DNA from: Hoplostethus atlanticus
Lineage: Eukaryota > Chordata > Actinopteri > Trachichthyiformes > Trachichthyidae
Direction of reading: 5' to 3'
Assembly: GCA_034670405.1 (NCBI GenBank)
Contig: JAXDDX010000013.1
Coordinates: 3,810,001 to 3,874,000, forward strand
DNA: 64,000 nt
The translations under genes were made by a program, and so were the position numbers. Of the stretch, positions 12,636 to 25,717 are shown piece after piece. Each line of letters opens with the position of its first letter. The first letter of the stretch is position 1. The notes under the pieces are model-generated. The model saw only the letters and a list, made by a program, of their open reading frames with translations. It did not search any database and was not told the origin of the DNA.

Positions 12636-14381
12636 GGTTACGCGGCCTACATTCCAGGTCTCCACCAACCGGTTCTGATGGTCCTATTATATAGGCTACA
12701 AGAATTTAAAGCCCAAGAGCATTTTGGAAGTTGTAGTTTTACTTTTCTGAGAGGCAGAAATAATCTCATTGTTTGAATTAGAGGTCAGTGGGCGGAGCCA
12801 AAAGTACCACCATCTATCGGAGCGCAAGTTGGCCAATTGGCTAATGAGGGAATTCTGGTCAAAATGGAAATAAAATGTCAATGACTTACTTTTTATTCAT
12901 TCATGACCATAGAATCCATGATCTTGGAAGATCCGCAGGCTAGCTAACTAGCATGTTAGTATAACTAAAGCCCCAATCTGCATTTCCCAGTCAGAAAACA
13001 ATGTACCTATTGTCACTAAGGTAGAAACATTCCTGTTACCAACACTTAAAAACTATTAGTTCACAGACGGGAGGACAGACAGGCTTCTACTGACTTCCTG
13101 TGTGTGAAGGCATTTTGATGGAGGGGCTCTTTGGTTTGGGGCTGTTGCTTTCACTGAATGAGGTGTTCCAATTAACAAACCCCATATTGGCGGTTTGGCG
13201 GCAGTTGCCCTTCACCCTGGTTCCACCCAGACTCTAACTTGGCTTGTTATTCTAGTGAAGTGGCAGCATGACATTGGACAACTTTGTGTGAGATCTGTGT
13301 TGGCCTAGCCTTGAGACGGCTTGTCTGATGTGAGCTTCACATTACCCACAATCTGACACCATTAGGCTTACCAGTGCAGCATCACTGCTTTATGGTTTTA
13401 AGGATGGATAGTTCAAGGTGTAGTGTATATTCTAATCCATGAAGTGACACCAAGGGCAATCACACTGACATGCCAATCGCCATGATATAAGGGCAACAGA
13501 ACAGATTTTGTCATTCAACATTTGTGTAAACTATCAATGAATCTGGGTTCCCGGTAGAGAAGACTATATCACATCACTTTCATTTTTTTTTTTTTTTATC
13601 TGGCGACTGCTGAAAAGAACTTCTGGGCGATACTATTCATTGCCATAACAAAACAGCTGACTCACTAATATTGCGTAATTTCTCACCCACAAAAGGATGC
13701 CACCGTGTAAGGTAACAGTGAAAGGAGTCAGTCCAGCATTCGGGCTACATCATGACAGCCGTGTGACAGCACATTCACCGGGGCTCCGGGTGCTCTGTGC
13801 TTTCACGAATCGTTTTATAAATGCTCCACTCTTTAATTCGCCACATACACAATAACGTTACACCGAACGGCGCTTATTTCAATAAACTTTTACAATGGGT
13901 TCGCCTGTTATTCCAACAATGTTCTAGCTAAACGCACCGTGGAGCGGGTCAAGCAGGGTGAACTAGTTCAAAAAGTTGAGATTTTACTGAAATAATGTGT
14001 TGCTTGGTGAATCACTAGTATGCCGAATTTTCCATCAGCTCTTAGCAAATCGTAAAAGCTCTTAAGTAATGTTATACGATGCATTGGTCATCGGTCAATA
14101 AACAAGACAACATGAAATTGCCAGATTTATTCACTGAGCTTGGCGTGCCTCGCTTTCCAGACGAGACAGGACGGAACTTGTGCGCTGATAAGAACTGGAA
14201 ATCTCGAGCCTGGCTCACAGATCTTAAAGATTTATCTCTAAAGCATTTCCTGTTTATACGAAGCGTTGGGAAAGAAGCCTTGCAGGAGCCAGAGGGGAAT
14301 TTTTATGGTCTGTGCCGCAAACTAAACAGACATTAATGGCAGATGCTCTGAAAAAGTAAATTAGGAGCCGTTTGCTTACCT

Positions 14382-14900
14382 TTGGGTTTGCGGCTGGGAT
14401 CTCTGTGCAGGCGGATAGTCTTTCTGTATTCCCCAACAAGACGAAACGTAATAAACTAAAACTCGTCCTCTCTGTCACCGCTCGGCCAAAGAGTTTCTGA
14501 ATTCACATCATGACGTTAGTAAACGGGGATAAAAAATATATACTCTTTACGCGAAGAAAACCATTAAAACTGCCGCTTGTTTGGCTGCGCAGTGTGGAAG
14601 TTTAGTTGCACAACGTTCCCACGACAAACAAGTAGACAAGTTCAGCCGCTTTTCCTCGGGTTTTCCACGCCCAGGAGCCCGGTTACATGACCGGCTCAGG
14701 TGTATTTCGTGACAAAACCAACACACACGTCCAGTTTGTTGGTGACAGGAGTGTGTGTTTTGTACTTCCAGTAAGGACGCGAAACGGACAAGTCCAGCGA
14801 GGAGCTCCACTGTAAACGGCGCGAGCCACTAAAACTGGAGTGTATCGGGATGGGAGTATTCTTCCTCCTCCCTATGCCAAACCCCACTGCTTTTGGGTTT
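14382..14900 (-). other. Possible first exon of an unassigned minus-strand transcript
   Basis: Read on the minus strand, CG-containing sequence leads to AACCCAAAG|gtaagc, a near-consensus donor at 14381. A TTTTATTTTGAAGG/ETS-type motif lies just upstream (about 14935-14965), oriented the same way. Short ORFs on this strand match nothing I recognise and no downstream exon was found, so this is a weak call. Confidence 0.25.
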
Positions 14901-15049
14901 ACACAACTGCGTCAAGTTCGCGTGAGAGAGACCGGACGTACGACGACTTTGCCTTCAAAATAAAAGCGTAAACCTAATTCCTCCTGGAAAAATAATGATG
15001 ACGCACTAGGATATACAGAATAATAAAAATCATATATCGCGGTTTCCAC

Positions 15050-15180
15050 TGGTCATGTGATTTCTTGTATATCATGGAGTTTACAGAGCCTTATTCCAGC
15101 CGGGGAAAGTCAGGGAATTTGATGACTTCTCAGGGCAAGTCAGGGAATATCAGGGGATTTTCCAAATGAGTCACTTTACA
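15050..15180 (+). repeat. Dispersed repeat R5, copy 1
   Basis: TTATTCCAGCCGGGGAAAGT, CAGGGAATTTGATGACTTCT and CAGGGAATATCAGGGGATTT; matched in the same order at 54600-54695. Confidence 0.75.
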
Positions 15181-15966
15181 GGAATATAGCAGGATGTATT
15201 TGCTGCATTAGCTCGTGACTTTAAGCACAATTGTAGTGGAAACCAGACTGTTCACCCCTTTAGAACAACATTAACAAACCAAGGAATCAAATTGTAGGTC
15301 ATGGACATTTTCCTTCAGGTAGCCCTCATGAAACTAGCTGTTAAATAGATCATTTCAGCAAAATGTCCTTAAAATGTTTTAGAAGATGCCCGGTTGCCAC
15401 AAATACACAAAGAAATTCTCAAATGACAACTTGGGGGGGGGGGGGCTAAAGTCTATTTTTGCCCACTCTCACCCCTCTAAAGTTGTTTGCTGTAAATTTA
15501 GTATTTGAGTTTTTGTGTATATTTTTGATAGCCCTTACATAGTATATATTGCAAGCAAAGGAATGGGTTGAAATGGGTTAAACTCGAGTTTTATAAGCTA
15601 ATTGACACATATGTTTGGTGTTTGAGACTTTCTTTGTATATTGTTGCCAGCCCAAAATATATATATCCATGGCGTCTTGGCTATATAGCTATTAATATCT
15701 TCTATGAAAGGACAGTTACAACTGTATATTCATTTACTACAGATTCCCCGTGAAATACGTTTTCGCTTTCCCTTCTGTTCGCCAAAAAGGGTTTTATTTT
15801 GAAGGTTCAGACCAGAAGTTCTGTTTTTTAATCAAGCTCGCTTGACACTGGTGATTTAAACTCCTGTTGGTTTACACTGATGACAGGGAGAAGGCAAAAA
15901 CAACCAGACATGGCTTTACCTTCTCCTCCTGTTACTAAAAACGAAAAACATTGTTCTCTATTTAGT

Positions 15967-16001
15967 GTTACTACAGGCTTTTGTAAAAAGCCTGTAGTAA
16001 C
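15967..16001. repeat. Perfect 16-bp hairpin
   Basis: GTTACTACAGGCTTTT, a 3-base loop (GTA) and AAAAGCCTGTAGTAAC. No mismatch. It lies 130 bases after the end of copy A of the promoter-like module. Confidence 0.9.
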
Positions 16002-17265
16002 AGATGTATGTACTGTAACCTAATGATTTAGATTGAGACCTATTTTTCAATACATACACACATTAATATATATGTATATCCTTAATCTATTAAGACTTCC
16101 CACATACATGTCCATATTATACTTTAATTAAATTATTCTTTTATTATTTAATTCATGTACTTAACTATTTTTCTGTTTTGTTTGTTTGTTTATATCTTAT
16201 CCAATCCAACCAAGTACATTATCAGAAAGGTATTTTGTCTCCTTGCAGGGAGAGCGCTGGCCCTGTCAAGCCTAGTTAGGCGTGCAGTCAGCCCCTGCTG
16301 CTAATGCGAGGGCTTGACGGGACACAATGGGGGCTTTGTCGGTGGAGAATTTGTCTGAGAAGTAATCCTTGGCGCTGGACCATTCGGGGGGTTAACCCTT
16401 TTGTTTCATAAGTCTCTTGAATATTACAGTAGGCATCGGTGCATTCGAACAACTACGGTGAGTAAGTATTTGTGTGTGTGAATCAAGGGTCAAGAACAGG
16501 GAGTGAATTTGAAGCTTACATAACACACACACACACGCACAGGTTTGCATTACTGCATTTTGAACCCTCATTGAGTAGTGTATCCATTCCCTACCCTTTA
16601 GTTTTAAGCCTTACCCTAACCTAATCTTAACCCTAAAGTCCTAATCCTAAACTAACCCCTCTGAGGAAGTGAGGAGCAGCACAATGTCCTCCCTCACGTT
16701 TAAAGATTTTCCTCGTCTTTCTACCCTTGTGAGGACGCTTGGTCCTCGTAGGTATAGTAATGCGAGAACTCAAACACACACAAGTCAGTGGTGTGAGTGC
16801 CACCGTGTGTTAGGTATGTTCAACTGATAAACTACCTGTCAGACAAACTCACTACTGCTAGTAATAATAATTGTCTGTCTGACTGGTTGATTGACTGTCT
16901 TAACCCCAGACTTTGACCCCACACACTCTTTAGATGTGGGCCGCTACACCTACACACACTATGTACACTACTACTGGGGTTACACTGATATATGAGTCTG
17001 ATAAAAGTGAAAAAAGTGAAATTATGGCACTATTTCTTGAAACAAGTCTTCTTCTCTTCTCTCACTTCCACACACACACACACACACACACACGCACTGT
17101 TAAGCCCATCTGCCCTTGGTCAAAGCCTGATGTTGACCCATGACCTTTGACCCTCTGGGTCCGGGGGCCTTCCCACATGCCAGCCTGTCTGATCAGTCAG
17201 CCATAGATACTACATTCCTGCTTATTGTCTGTCTCTCTGTTTCTCACTGTCACTACTATTATACA

Positions 17266-19080
17266 GGGGCTGGACGAAATAATGGAAACACCACATACAA
17301 AAGTAACTAAATCACAATTACAAAGAAGCTACACAGGTGAGTCATATGAAGTTGAATGGCAGTTAGCAGTATGTTTCAGCTTTGAAAGAGGACTGACAAT
17401 TTAATGCAACATGAGGTGACTAACAGAGTTTCGAAGAGGAGAAATGGTCAAACTGCAGATGTATTGGTCACAAAAAGTGCAAGATGATTTAATGTGGCAG
17501 GAGGAACTGTGTGGAAAATCAGGACAATGTATGCCAGACACACAAACTGCATCTGCAAAGAGTCGAAGTCGAAGCTCACTGACAGGGACAGACAAAGTAG
17601 TACTAAACACCACCAAACTACAGACTCAAACAACATCTGTAACAAAGTTATGCACAAAGATGCATAACCTGGTGTAAGGGGTACATATGGAAAAAAGTAG
17701 TCTGGTCTGATGTCACCTTCCAGTCTTTTTTCTCCATCCAGACGGGTTTAAGTTTGGAGAATGCCAAAGGATTCCTTCAACTCACAATTCCTGTTGCCAG
17801 CTATTAAACCTTAGACCTTAGACATCAGACATTAGACCTGTAATGGTATGGCAGCCATATCTACTGGGAGTCATTCAGTCTGATGATTGCTTTGCAATTG
17901 CTTTGCAATCATCAGACCTAAGGCTTTGCAGTTGCAGCAAAACTCTCCATGCAACCATGTCTGTCACCATCATGGAGGTCCATTAGACGTGCACAAATAA
18001 AGTAAGAAATTTATAACAACCAGGCTAGAAAAAGAGATACCTGAGGTGTGTCTGTAGATTCATGTTAACATTTGACTACTAGCCACTGCTAACGCTAGCT
18101 TCCACGAGATACATTAGCTAGTGTGCTAATCAGATGTGTTTACAAAGACAGTGATGGTTAGCTGACCAGATGCTATAGCTAGCGAACAAGCTGACATTAT
18201 CAAAACACAAATTCAATCAGAAACAGACAGAAATTAACCACGTCTATTCAGTTCTGTTGAGACGGACAAGCTGTACACAGACACTGTTGCCAAGAGCTGA
18301 GGACCTCCAACATGGCCGCCTGCAGTTGCGCTATGTCACCTGAAAGCCCTATATATGATATTTTACAGGACCAGGAGCACCTTAGGGTGCAAACACTGCT
18401 CCCTCATGATGTTCCCATGCCTTAGGAAAGCAAAATCCAAGAAGAGATCTCATATTTCTACCTTCTATTGCTCCTGGACATAAATTAGCTCTTTTTAACA
18501 CTAAATTGAGACTAAAGGCATTTTCTCCTGTTTCTCAAATTAAACTCAGGAAAAACAATCACATAACAGCTCATGTTGATCACAACAACAGATCTCCAGA
18601 TGATCTGAAATAAGTCTCATTTAACTCTCCTGAATATGAAACCATGAGATGAGAGGAAGATCTCAAAGAAAACTCAACACTGTTGCATTTTCCTGTTGAA
18701 GCCACGAGGCCAACAGCCACACAGTAGGAGCTGGTTACCATTATATATGTCACATGGTAGCATCTTCACATTGATCTCCTTCCTCTCTCTGTTGTCTCCT
18801 CGTTGCTCCTAAGGGGCTTTAGGAGAAACATGTCAGATGAAGGTGATCACAACATGAGACTCAATTCAGACCCCCCCTGTTTCTTAGGAAATGAAGAAAA
18901 GACGACTGGGCAAAAGATCTTTCCTCTGGGAAATTCCAAGATGACAACGCCCCCGTACACACTGCTGGTTTCATGACCACCAGGAAGAAGTGAAACACCC
19001 TCCATGGCTGCTCCGGTCACCAGATCTAAACATCGCTGAAGCTTTATGGGAAGTAGATTTCCTCCTCCTTCAAGAACTGG
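17266..19080 (+). pseudogene. Tc1-like transposon remnant, interrupted
   Basis: Left end GGGGCTGGACGAAATAATGG resembles a fish Tc1-type terminus. Broken plus-strand coding follows: SKLTDRDRQ-like HTH sequence at 17570-17620, then SDVTFQSFF, RMPKG-like and TIPVASY segments at 17700-17810. The DDE-domain end QDDNAPVHTAG is at about 18930, and SPDLNIAEALWEV-like sequence is at 19015-19060. About 1 kb (17900-18900) of unrelated sequence separates the halves, beginning near a 13-bp inverted repeat. Frameshifts and stops throughout. Confidence 0.75.
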
Positions 19081-19263
19081 AGTCTGTCTGTCTGCCTGTC
19101 ACGTGAATGTGGGCTATTTTTGTATGGACTGAAAGAAGCAGTCTAACACCTCATTATTACATGGCCCACAGGTGTGTGTGTCCCTCAAGCCCTGCTCTTC
19201 GCTGTCCTTCAACAGTCATTTACATACTCATAAATCATTCACATCTGACATCTCTCTCTCACT

Positions 19264-19301
<38 letters not shown>

Positions 19302-19559
19302 CTCTCTCTCTCTGTCTCACCCACCTAAATCTCAGTTTGCCTTGCCTTCTATATGTGAAAGTTATATGTAAAGTTTACCTGCGTTTTTCAGCCAATAGAA
19401 ATCCTTCACCATCTAAATTGATGGTATACATTACAATAAGTGGCATCAGATCTAAGCTAAATTTGAAAAATACTTTTTCAAGAAAATAAAGCGTTATTTA
19501 ATATAATTCTGAAAATATGATGGTGATCACGAACTGAGTTTATAGTGAATCCACCTTTA

Positions 19560-19790
19560 AATTTACCACTACATCTAGTGGCAGACTAATGAAATGTGAT
19601 AGGAGCCAGGAAGACAGGAAGAAATAGTACATAAAATAATGAAAATAAAATAAAATAAACAATATTATTATTATAAAGAAACTGAAATTTATAATACAAG
19701 AAACAAGAAAAATCATAATAACATATTTTAAATAAAGATATAAGTAGTATATATTAGGTATATACGTATATAGGTATAGTATACATTATT
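19560..19790. other. AT-rich noncoding stretch
   Basis: Strongly A/T-rich sequence (AATAAAATAAAATAAAC, ATTATTATTATAA), no coding signal. Confidence 0.6.
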
Positions 19791-20065
19791 AAACTGCCAA
19801 TAGCCGATATTTTGTGCCGATATTCAATATCTTTACATTTGACCATTTTCATGCCAAAAATTACCCAAAATCAGAAGTTTCAGCAACACTTAGACCATCA
19901 CGTGACACTGAAACTGATGCTCATGAGATTGTTTTAAGGTTAGCAGCTTCTTAAAAAAAGAACAAGACCCTGCATCATATCGGAGGTGGATGTCTGATTT
20001 TTAATGAAAGGTCAGATATCGGTCCCGTTTACCAGCACGCCAATATATCGGTCTAACCCTTGTAT
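19790..20065 (+). repeat. CGATAT-type dispersed repeat (R3), long copy
   Basis: Starts CTGCCAATAGCCGATATTTT, has GACCATTTTCATGCC, a GTGACACTGAAACTGATGC block, GGAGGTGGATGTCTGATTTT and ends CAATATATCGGTCTAACCCT. It serves as the reference copy for the family in this window. Confidence 0.75.
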
Positions 20066-20069
20066 GTAT

Positions 20070-22440
20070 AGAGAGAAACAAATTGAGAGACAGTAATGAA
20101 AGACAGTAATGACACCAGGTAGTGAGATGTAAATTGAATAGCATGCAGTGAACGCCACGCAGCGTTCAGGGTGCCGCTTAAAGACCCATTCACTGCTCCC
20201 GGTGTAATGACGCTATTCTCTCTGCAGTACACCTACTCACACACTTCGTTCCTCAATGTGTAAAACCCACACACTCTCTATAACGAAGCTTTTGAAGAGA
20301 CAGAAGAATATTGTTTTGCGTTGGAGAGAAAGAAAGACACACAGAACATATCAGCTACTGACAGGAAGAAAAAAAGAAGAAGCCTCAGGTATGAGTAGGG
20401 GAATGTACATACTGTATCTGAAGCAGCAGGAAGCAGCAGAGTTGGTCACTAAATGAATGAATGTATGTAATATTTTATGTTGCACTTACTGCCCACAATA
20501 TAAAAAGAAATGTTAAAAAAAACACAAAAAACACAAATAATGCAGTTTTTCTCAGTTGATTTGACACATTTGACGCAGTTCACACTCTCAAAACAGTGAA
20601 CACACTCTTATCAGACAGTTCTACCATCTGTTTCTTCCATAATCTGATTTTATGGAATTACAGAAGTTGTTGTAGGAAACAAAACTTTGTGTGACACAGT
20701 AAAGGATGATGAATCGCAGTCTTCTTCAAAGGAAACCACACTGTTGCAACCAGTGACTTTATTCCTCATCAGCCCTTTCATGTCTTTCTTGTAGTTGTGA
20801 TATGTGTAGTTTTGAGCTGCGTGGGAAAACAATGAAAACTCATTACAGTTTATTTTGTATTGTTTCCATGTGTTTTCTGCAACTATACCTCATTTTCTCA
20901 AAACGCAAAATGCAAACAAAACGAATGGATCTCTCTGAAAACCAATTACACACTGATGCTCGATGAAAAACTCCCATGAATACCTTTCCTTATCAGCAGC
21001 AGCAGCAGCTTCTTCGTTTTCTACTTATGTATTGTAAAATGTTGATTGCATTATGAGCCTCAAAGATACAACAAACGCAGAAGTACACTTCAGTTGTGCA
21101 AAATGTGCAAATACAGTAAACTATAATAGAAAAAATACTATAGAGTAAATATATATTTCTACTAACAAAATAGGAATACTCAGCCTCCTAATATCATACA
21201 TGGTACATAAATACACCAATTGCAGTAGTGCATTCTATAGTGCAGTAATCACTGAATACTGTGTGTGTTGTATTACACTATGAAAAGTAACACAGAGAGT
21301 AGCTCCTTTAGAAAGTACAGATAGTTGAAGCTACAGTGAAGCGACTCAGGTTGTTTGTTTTCCTTGCTCTTCCTCCTCCTCCTCCTCCTCTTCCTCCTCT
21401 CACCCTCACCCTTCCTCACCCTCTCTCTGCCATGTTGCCATCCATTCGTCTCCCAAAACGGCAGAGTCACGTTTGGCCCCTCTCTCAATTTAGCAGCTTT
21501 AGCGTTTGTACCTGCGAGTCGTCGGCGTGGCCAATTGGCAATTTTCGGTTTCAGCATTTTGAAAGGCAGCGCTTTTCCCCACGTGAACACAAGGGATTCT
21601 CATCATGTGCCAAATACACAGAACTGTGTGTCGTGTTATGGATAAAGTGTGATTTAGAATTGCAGTCTGAGCAAGAAAATGTGCTCGTACTTTGGCAGAA
21701 TTGGGTTACGGGTTTTGGTCACCGTGACTCAAGTTCCAGTGTTGGTGTGTAAACAACTGAGAAACACTAACAAAATACTGTGTACATACAGAACACACTA
21801 TGGAAGAAAATACAGAGAGTAGGACTACTATAGGATCTTGTAGTAATAATAATAATAATTGAACTCTAGTCATGTGTTGATGTCTAATATTACCTCAGTT
21901 GATGCTACAATGTTTTTTTCCCATCAAGTTAAAGCAGATTTGAGCTGAAAGTGAATTTAACAGATAGAAAGAGGCAGAGAGAGAGAGAGAGAGAGAGAAA
22001 GAGAAAGAGAGCAAAGCCTCAACAGAATGAATTTGCTGACCCACCGGTTAATGTTCCTGAGTGTGAAGCAGGATGCGGGATTGGAAGAGTGAGTATTGAT
22101 TGAGGAATCATACAGAATTGGGTTCATCTCTGCAATTATGGGAGAAACAAATTGAGTGGGTCTTTGAGTCCATTAGGGAGCAAATAGCCTATCTGGCCCA
22201 CATCAATACAGGACTTGTTAACAGCATGAGCAATGTTGCTATGGAAGATGAATGCCCCCGCAGTTGAAATGCCTTCCATCACCAGACGTCATGTTGCTGA
22301 AGGACCGGTGCCTCTAATTACCCGTACTGCAGTTCATAATGGAGCCTAACAGGCTAGTAGTGATGGGAGTGTGGTGGTAGTAGCTTAGCATCTTCCAGTA
22401 CCACCTATTATTACAGTTACTACTATTTTGATGCTATTAT
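20070..22440. other. Noncoding stretch with two repeat-like blocks
   Basis: Includes GCAGTTTTTCTCAGTTGATT (20542) with CTCAAAACGC/CTCAAAACAG motifs and CCTCCTCCTCC low complexity (21370-21415), plus a (GA)n at 21976-21999. No supported gene. Confidence 0.55.
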
Positions 22441-22441
22441 T

Positions 22442-22525
22442 ATTACAGTAGTAGTATTAGTGATGGTAGTAGTAGTAGTAGTAGTAGTAGTTGTAGTAGG
22501 AGTAGGAGTAGTAGTAGTAGTAGTT

Positions 22526-22560
<35 letters not shown>

Positions 22561-22760
22561 TGTAGTAGAAGTAGTATTAGGAGTAGTTGTGGTAGTAGTA
22601 GTAGTAGTAGTATGAGTAGTAACAGTAGTGGTAGTAGTAGTACGAGTAGCAGCAGTTCTAGTAGTAGTAGTACTAGCAGTAGTAGTGGTAGTAGTAGCAG
22701 CAGTAGTGGTAGTAGTTGTTGTATGAATAGTAGTAGTACTAGCAGTAGTAGTAGTAGTTG
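22442..22760 (+). repeat. (AGT)n trinucleotide-rich tract
   Basis: About 320 bases of degenerate AGT/AGC/AGG/TGT triplets, giving poly-Ser on the plus strand and poly-Leu on the minus strand. No start context or flanking coding signal, so it is a microsatellite, not a gene. Confidence 0.9.
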
Positions 22761-24056
22761 GTTTTTTGGCCTAAAACGGGTCACATTTAAAGGTATTCAG
22801 CTTCTGTCCAAAACATCAACATTAGTATTAGCCTTCAAAACCCTATCAGTCATTACTCACTCCTCCCTACCCCCTGCCCCTTGAGGTGAGGGAGTTGAAC
22901 CCCTAACCCTGTGGTGTTAGCGTCTTGCTCCACCCACGACCTGAACAGGGAATGGAAACTCAAAAGGTGACCCAGTGAAGAGAGTGACGGTTGATTGGTG
23001 ACATGCTGTGTGTGTGTGTGTGTGTGTGTGCGTGTGTGCGTGTGTGTATATGGAAAATATATGGCGACTGCAGACGGCTATGAAACAAAGAGCAGGTAGA
23101 TTGATGATTGATTAGGTGCGGCTGTCTGGCTGACTGAGACTCATTGGCAGCAGTCACTTTGATGAATTACACCGCCGAGAAAAACACACTGCACTCCGAT
23201 TACTGCCAGCGAGGTGTGTGTGTGTGTGTGTGTGTGTGCCTCGCTCTGTGTGTGTGTGTGTGGTGGTGGGGTTGATGGTGTGCTAGATTTGCTTGTATAA
23301 GTGCATGTTAGGGCGTGGTGTGTGTGTGACGTACAGTTTGTAGAGTGTGTTTGGCGGTGTGTGTGTGTTTCTCCTCGTGAATGTGTGAATCCCTCTCCGA
23401 TACTTTTCCAATGCCAAGTCACTGCCTGTGTGTGTCCACGCTCGCGCAACCAAACCGCTTGTTTAGTATTCTGCCGGCGGGAGCAGTAAACGGCCAGACA
23501 CCGGGGCCAAGGTTCCTATGTCGCTCATAAACACAGTGAGATTTGTTCACATTTAACCGGATGGATGGCAGGTACGCACGTTCCTTTTTTTGTTGTCCTC
23601 CGTGGGATGCATTGAATCATTGATGTCGCCAAGGGGCCGCGCGCTCTCGTTTGATCTGACAGAGAGACTGTGGTTTGACTGGGGCATGATATTACAGCTA
23701 GTTGATAAAACATGCTCGTGAGCTGGCGCAGGGTTTGATTGAGTTTTTGAAGGCCAGCGCTGACGTTTTTGGACTGAAGCCGCCGACGGCTGATGTTTTG
23801 CGGCAATATTCCAAAAAAAATGAATTTAAATTGAATCATTTTCATGCCAGCAAATTACAGAAATTCAGAGTTTCCTCCAGAACTTTATTCTTGTCAGGGT
23901 GGGAAACAAGGGCGTCACTTTGTGTTGAAAAGTGGTGGGGACATGAGAGTCGAAAATACGAAAATACTCAGCATAAAACAACGGCGACCGCACAAGAAAC
24001 AGTCATCCATATGCATCACCTCCACAGCTGCAGCACCATGTCAATCCAACAGTGCC

Positions 24057-24160
24057 AATATCACAATATCTACTGTAGAAAGCACCATATCCAATATCAC
24101 AATATCTACTGTAGAAAGCACCATATCCAATATCACATTATCTACTGTAGAAAGCACCAG
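24057..24160 (+). repeat. 36-bp tandem repeat, about 3 copies
   Basis: Units AATATCACAATATCTACTGT... start at 24057, 24093 and 24129. The unit length is a multiple of three, so both strands remain open across it, which creates apparent repeat-protein ORFs that are not genes. Confidence 0.9.
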
Positions 24161-24689
24161 TGAGCGATAACAATATCCTAAAATATGACAAAACAGAAAC
24201 AACTGAAGGAATAACGTTAACAACGTTAGCTAAAGATAATAAATCAACCTTACCTTTAGATGTTAAGTTAAACTGCCTTGTTGTTTCGATGCCAATACTT
24301 TGTTAGAGAAACAGAGTTCACAAGAGTTCACGAGTCAAGTTCAACCAATCATGACTCATTCTAAGCATGAGTATAAATATCGATATGTGAGAACATAAAT
24401 TAAACTGGAGCAGGGATTAAATTATTTATTTATCCATATTCATCTTAAAATAAACTAAAATCATTGATTTGATTTTTTATTCAGTCTTTTAAATTTACAA
24501 TTCATACATTTTACACATTTAAACTCAAATACCAACCCTGTCAATCTGCACTCCATTTGTTAGTTAACATTTCTTGGTGCAAGCTATTTTTCAGAAGATT
24601 TTTAACAAATTATGCTTTTAAAAAGTGATGGGGACAAAATCGGCCATTTCAAAAAGTGGTGGGGACATGTCCCCAGTGTAAATGACACC

Positions 24690-24920
24690 TATGGTGGGAA
24701 AACCTCTGAAACAACACTTAGACCATGGGACACTAAAACTCTCCACTACTATGAGCTACTATAATAATGATAATGGGCTTCCCATAGACAACCAGTGTAG
24801 TATTGATCAAGTATACAATACATAGGTAATCAATCAAACTGCATCATATCTATCATATCAGAGGTGGACGACAGGTTTTTAATTAAAGGCCAATATCTAC
24901 CTCATATATCAATCCAACCC
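24690..24920 (+). repeat. R3 copy
   Basis: Shares GAAACAACACTTAGACCATG, TATCAGAGGTGGACG, TTTTTAATTAAAGGCCAATAT and TATATCAATCCAACCCTAAA with the copy at 19790. Confidence 0.65.
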
Positions 24921-25717
24921 TAAACTGACACTTTCCATTCTTATGATGGCGTTTGCATTTGTCCCATGAAGAGGTTTTAGTTTAAGAGTAAATTCTCTCC
25001 TTTCATGTTGTACTTTCTGTCATCGCCCCTCTTGTCATTCATTGTGTCCAGTATTATTACAGGTTGTCCTCTCTGTAGTCTGGCTGCCTTTGCCCAGGGC
25101 CACAGTAAGTTTGCTGAAAAACAAGAAGAAGCGTGCTCAGCAGTGGCTCCCACAGTACACGCAACATTTCATGGACACTTTAATACAAAGTGCCTTACAG
25201 CATCCTGGCAGTGTCGGCGCCACGACCTATCCTTTGAGCTGCTGCGGTCCAGATTGTGTGGTCAATTTGCAAATGTTTTGTGCCTCAGTTGCTTCAGCTC
25301 AGAGCGTTGAATTTTCATCTTATTCACTATGAAATGTATGCAAATCGAGTTGTGGAGCAAAAAATACCACAACACGAGCAAATAGCCCCTACAAGCACAA
25401 ATTACATGTTTCAGACTAATCCACCAAGGCTGGCACCACTTGCGCCCTAAAGCCCCTTATAATATAATAATAATTAGAATTGGAGCGTTGCCTGATCTGA
25501 TCTCAGTTTCGAGGATGGGAAACCCTCTCCCTTGCTAGTCTGACTTGCTGGTGATGGTGCCGCATCTTGATAGCATCCATTCAGAATGGACAAACTCTTT
25601 CTGCAAAGTCTTTACGCCACCTTTCAAAGGGTCTTACATGCACTACAATAACTTGGGGGAGACAAAAGAGATGGGACATGACCATGACAGGCATATAGAG
25701 GCTTTATTTTTTGGTGT

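Larger units (their letters stand above)
13700..15900. other. Promoter-like module, copy A
   Basis: Diverged duplicate of 35.6-37.85 kb in the same order: CTCTTTAATTCG (13829), TTATTTCAATAAA (13876), AAAGTTGAGATTT and GTTGCTTGGTG (13971), ATTGCCAGATTT (14117), CTTCAAAATAAAA (14952), TTTTATTTTGAAGG (15792), GCTTGACACTGG (15840). On the minus strand a good splice donor (AACCCAAAG|gtaagc) occurs at about 14381, so a leftward transcript with a first exon between about 14900 and 14382 is possible. No protein could be assigned. Confidence 0.5.

Noticed and set aside
14079..14336. 85-residue plus-strand ORF as a gene
   Set aside because: The matching region in copy B (about 36.0-36.2 kb) does not keep the frame, so it is not conserved as protein.
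22443..22784. Minus-strand 113-residue poly-Leu ORF and plus-strand poly-Ser ORF
   Set aside because: Both are translations of the degenerate AGT repeat.
24057..24160. Possible CRISPR-like array (36-bp repeats)
   Set aside because: Units are contiguous without spacers; a vertebrate tandem repeat. The same applies to 40953-41189 and 62473-62652.
25005..25332. Overlapping 96-101 residue ORFs
   Set aside because: No recognisable motif, no splice context, adjacent to repeats.
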